Of a stretch of 64,000 nucleotides of DNA, positions 63,465 through 64,000 are shown piece by piece. Both the position numbers and the translations under genes were made by a program. Numbering within the stretch: position 1 is the first letter of the stretch; each line of letters starts with the position of its first letter. Under the pieces are notes generated by a model. The model had not been told where the DNA came from. It saw nothing but the letters and a program-made list of their open reading frames with translations, and ran no database searches. This stretch comes from Rubellicoccus peritrichatus (lineage in GTDB: Bacteria > Verrucomicrobiota > Verrucomicrobiia > Opitutales > Cerasicoccaceae), in contig NZ_CP136920.1 of NCBI RefSeq assembly GCF_033100135.1, positions 3,033,001-3,097,000 on the forward strand, in the 5' to 3' direction.

Positions 63465-64000
63465 ATGGCGTTTTATCTACGTTTGTTCATATACCTGCTG
63501 CCCGTTTCTCTTTTGGGGCATAACTATCACGCTGAAGAGGCTTGGCTGGAGTCGCCTGCGTCATTGGACCAGATCGGAAATACCCATGGTGAAGTGGCCG
63601 TTGCTGCGAATGGCGAGATTTACTTGTCTGTTCAGGGCGGAGAGCTCAAGGGGATCCAGGTTTATTCGCCGGATGGGCAGTATTTGCGGAATGTCCCGGG
63701 GGCGCCCAATGATATCCATGGTTTCGTTATCCGCCAGGAAGATGATGATGAGTTCATCTATTACGTCCAGTTGCAAAAGGGCACACTGGTAAAGATGAAT
63801 TTGTCAGGTGAGCAAGTTTGGGAAACGCCCCACACACAGATCCCTGAAAAATACCTGCTCAAGCACAAAGAAACAGGCCAGCCGCGGCCGCGCTTCACAA
63901 TGGTTGATGTGGCCCCTGATGGTCGTATCTTTGTGGTGGATGGTTATGGCACGGATAATATCCATGTGTTTGACGCCAAAGGAGAATATTTGGATACTTA
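63465..64000 (+). CDS. Secreted NHL/six-bladed beta-propeller protein (3' end outside window)
   Basis: The frame is open from ATG 63465 to the window end without a stop, so at least 178 residues are encoded and the gene is cut. It has a signal-like N-terminus (LRLFIYLLPVSLLGHNYHA) and blade-type repeats: GEVAVAANGEIYLSVQGG, IQVYSPDGQYLRNV, FTMVDVAPDGRIFVVDGYG and IHVFDAKGEYL. These match NHL/peptidylglycine-lyase-like propellers, often lipoproteins or PVC-group oxidoreductase-like proteins of unknown substrate. Catalytic residues cannot be judged from the fragment. Confidence 0.8.
   Translation, partial: MAFYLRLFIYLLPVSLLGHNYHAEEAWLESPASLDQIGNTHGEVAVAANGEIYLSVQGGELKGIQVYSPDGQYLRNVPGAPNDIHGFVIRQEDDDEFIYYVQLQKGTLVKMNLSGEQVWETPHTQIPEKYLLKHKETGQPRPRFTMVDVAPDGRIFVVDGYGTDNIHVFDAKGEYLDT

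Overview
The window looks like chromosome from a marine or sediment member of the Verrucomicrobiota, most likely near Opitutales/Puniceicoccales. This is inferred from gene content: PEP-CTERM proteins, giant secreted proteins built from thrombospondin type 3 (TSP3) calcium-binding repeats and LamG-like domains, type II pseudopilins of the planctomycete/verrucomicrobial type, a sulfatase plus glycoside hydrolase cluster, and an ExbB-ExbD-ExbD-TolA-like operon. No 16S gene is present, so the assignment is not proven.

Layout. (1) 1-22658, plus strand: four tightly packed genes that read as one operon. They encode a LamG/TSP3 surface protein (cut by the window start), a small membrane-anchored HEAT-like protein, a 2583-residue TSP3 protein carrying four beta-helix modules, and a 3144-residue RHS/YD-repeat protein with a transglutaminase-like N-terminal region and a papain-fold toxin tip. 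(2) 22677-23515: the presumed immunity gene, then the broken tail of a second toxin and a second immunity copy interrupted by an amber codon, i.e. a decaying toxin-immunity array. (3) 23680-27940: a secreted beta-propeller protein sharing a tryptophan-rich C-terminal domain with the giant protein, a small secreted protein, a PUA/EVE-HNH nuclease and a short helicase-associated-domain protein. (4) 28044-34607: a complete STM4011-STM4015 type cassette (phosphatase/sulfatase-superfamily hydrolase, two radical SAM enzymes, ATP-grasp protein, WGR-LRR protein). It converges with a four-gene minus-strand operon that also holds an LRR-DUF6745 protein and its usual small partner. (5) 34697-36739: a HAD phosphatase, then a tyrosine recombinase lying against the 3' end of tRNA-Val(GAC). 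This marks the right end of a probable integrated island that extends left, possibly across everything above.

(6) 36799-53181: glycan degradation and envelope energy. It holds a HugZ-like protein coupled to a GH78 rhamnosidase, a secreted GH114-FN3-CBM9-like protein, the ExbB-ExbD-ExbD-TolA-like operon, and a three-gene minus-strand operon (GH74-like propeller, GH20 hexosaminidase, sulfatase) divergent from an AraC regulator. (7) 53251-56216: pseudopilin, pgk and tpiA, closed by a strong terminator. (8) 56456-64000: ankyrin protein, tRNA-dihydrouridine synthase, a NarL-type two-component system whose sensor has a GH2-like sugar-binding ectodomain, two divergent PEP-CTERM genes, and the start of an NHL-type propeller protein cut by the window end.

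The most promising leads are the giant operon ending in an RHS papain toxin, the extended convergent STM4011-4015 cassette, and a shared 14-bp palindrome (CCGTA-N4-TACGG) lying 72-73 nt upstream of both the two-component operon and a PEP-CTERM gene. All assignments come from reading motifs by eye; no database search was run.
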